From contig CAVZID010000040.1 in assembly GCA_963775245.1 (NCBI GenBank), positions 496,001 through 560,000 on the forward strand: 64,000 bases of DNA, written 5' to 3'. The DNA comes from CAVSWT01 sp963775245 (GTDB lineage Bacteria > Bacteroidota > Ignavibacteria > Ignavibacteriales > Ignavibacteriaceae). Positions 63,237 to 64,000 of this stretch are shown piece after piece. A program made the position numbers and the translations under genes. Within the stretch, counting starts at the first letter, position 1; each line of letters opens with the position of its first letter. The notes under the pieces were generated by a model that did not search any database, was not told the DNA's origin, and saw nothing but the letters and a program-made list of their open reading frames with translations.

Positions 63237-63367
63237 AGAAAACCTACATTCGTAGTTCTATTAGCTTAAAAACATCAAGAAGAATTCATCTTGACAATGG
63301 AAAATTAGAAGGCGTGCTTCTGCAAGTTGATAACTATAAAGGAACAAAAAAGAAAAAAGGGAATTGA
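63237..63367 (+). repeat. Partial duplicate of the methyltransferase 3' end
   Basis: Positions 63263-63344 match 62823-62904 at 77 of 82 bases with no gap; similarity continues to the stop (63365-63367) and weakly upstream. It encodes SLKTSRRIHLDNGKLEGVLL then QVDNYKGTKK against GLKTSRRIHLDNGKLEGVLL. It lacks a start, so it is not a gene. It carries few changes, so the duplication is recent compared with those near 42 kb. Confidence 0.93.
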
Positions 63368-63401
63368 AAATTTAATATTATGATAGAATGGATATTTATA
63401 G

Positions 63402-64000
63402 TTATGAAAGTTCATTCTTCTTCCTCTCCAATTTTTCCCATCTCTCATAAAGCTTTTTAACTTTTTCTTTTGCTTCTTCAAGCTGCTTATTTAATTCATT
63501 TGTCTGTGCTGCATATTTTTCATAAAAGTTCGGGGAGGTAAATATTTTTTCTATCTTTTCAACTTCTGATTCTGCATCAATTATTTTTTCTTCAATGGAC
63601 TCAAGCTCCAATTTATCTTTGTAGCTCATCTTTTTAGGCTGATTAGATTTTGATTTTACTTTGGGGACATCAATTTCTTTTTTCTCTTTCAGTTTTATAT
63701 TTTCTTCTTCCTGGATTCGAAGTTTTCTTTTTTGAATGTAATAATCGTAATCGCCTTCGCTGTAATAGATTTCTTCTTTGCCTTCAAATGCTAAAATACC
63801 GCTGCATACACGGTTTAGAAAATATCTATCGTGGCTAACAACAACCACACATCCTTCAAATGATATTAAAGCTTCTTCAAGAATTCTTAAAGTAGGGAGG
63901 TCAAGATCATTGGTAGGTTCATCAAGCATAAGAAAATTACCGCCGGTACATAAAATCTTTGCAAGAGTAAGTCTGCTTTTTTCACCACCGGAGAGTTTCC
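63402..64000 (-). CDS. ABC-F family ATPase (Uup-like), C-terminal part
   Basis: 199 visible residues; the N-terminal part lies beyond the right edge. KLSGGEKSRLTLAKIL is the ABC signature, LMLDEPTNDLDLPTLRILEE the Walker B and D-loop, VVVSHDRYFLNRVC the H-loop. After that a charged coiled-coil tail (EEENIKLKEKKEIDVPKVKS, then EVEKIEKIFTSPNFYEKYA) like the C-terminal domain of Uup. ABC-F proteins act on the ribosome in translation quality or structure, without membrane domains. The minus-strand stop at 63402 faces the end of the duplicated methyltransferase copy. Confidence 0.93.
   Translation of the reverse strand, partial: KLSGGEKSRLTLAKILCTGGNFLMLDEPTNDLDLPTLRILEEALISFEGCVVVVSHDRYFLNRVCSGILAFEGKEEIYYSEGDYDYYIQKRKLRIQEEENIKLKEKKEIDVPKVKSKSNQPKKMSYKDKLELESIEEKIIDAESEVEKIEKIFTSPNFYEKYAAQTNELNKQLEEAKEKVKKLYERWEKLERKKNELS

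Noticed and set aside
1..64000. tRNA, rRNA and CRISPR arrays
   Set aside because: I looked for cloverleaf arms with a GTTCRAxxC word, rRNA-like high-GC blocks and regularly spaced direct repeats, and found none I could support.

Overview
The window looks like chromosome from a member of the Bacteroidota/Chlorobiota superphylum, most likely an Ignavibacteria-type organism. The DNA is AT-rich. Five neighbouring genes encode secreted proteins, four of which end in a type IX secretion (T9SS) type A sorting domain with the LSQNYPNPFNPST-like motif. LytTR and TPR histidine kinases, a TonB-dependent receptor with an N-terminal carboxypeptidase-like domain and a BshB1-like bacillithiol deacetylase fit the same assignment. 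This is inferred from protein character; no rRNA or tRNA gene was found to anchor it.

Layout. 1-2844: two overlapping family 9 glycosyltransferases and an Fsr-type efflux pump (minus strand). 3329-7589: two paralogous TPR sensor histidine kinases in tandem. 7924-9349: an IS256-family insertion sequence. 9788-21427: a surface-protein island with a DUF3494 ice-binding-like protein, a GLUG-like repeat protein, a beta-helix protein ending in a dockerin-like domain, a cohesin-like T9SS protein next to it, and another T9SS protein. 21554-34985: a HipA-like kinase/DUF3037 pair, purM, a lipoprotein-TonB receptor pair, a TatD-radical SAM fusion, a PBP4-type carboxypeptidase, an M28 peptidase, a broken prmA, a CULT-domain (cereblon-like) protein and an ArsR/SRPBCC/YCII operon. 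35510-39703: a very AT-rich NACHT NTPase plus PD-(D/E)XK-like nuclease, separated by one in-frame stop, a candidate defence locus. 39934-45240: a DUF4097 protein, then a region where two toxin-antitoxin modules and a SnoaL-like gene alternate with decayed 3' copies of a Tat-exported FAD oxidoreductase. 45757-55964: LytS/LytTR pair, DUF4386 and DUF4395 membrane proteins, ExbD, AraC regulator, SDR, Tex, and a frameshifted aminotransferase. 56145-64000: a GH2 glycosidase, an amidohydrolase, bshB1, a THUMP-type RNA methyltransferase followed by a decayed antitoxin and a copy of the methyltransferase 3' end, and a truncated ABC-F ATPase.

Three themes stand out. (1) At two unrelated loci, toxin-antitoxin genes lie between a host gene and partial copies of that gene's 3' end, as expected for insertion with target duplication. 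(2) Intergenic spaces are full of short palindromic repeats, and two different repeat families are also found in frame inside the same loop of the domain that precedes the T9SS sorting signal, like the palindromic elements found inside Rickettsia genes. (3) At least six genes are interrupted by single-base frameshifts or stops (dacB, prmA, a PLP aminotransferase, a RelE-like toxin, an antitoxin, and probably the NACHT gene). This could be real decay or sequence error and needs read-level checking.
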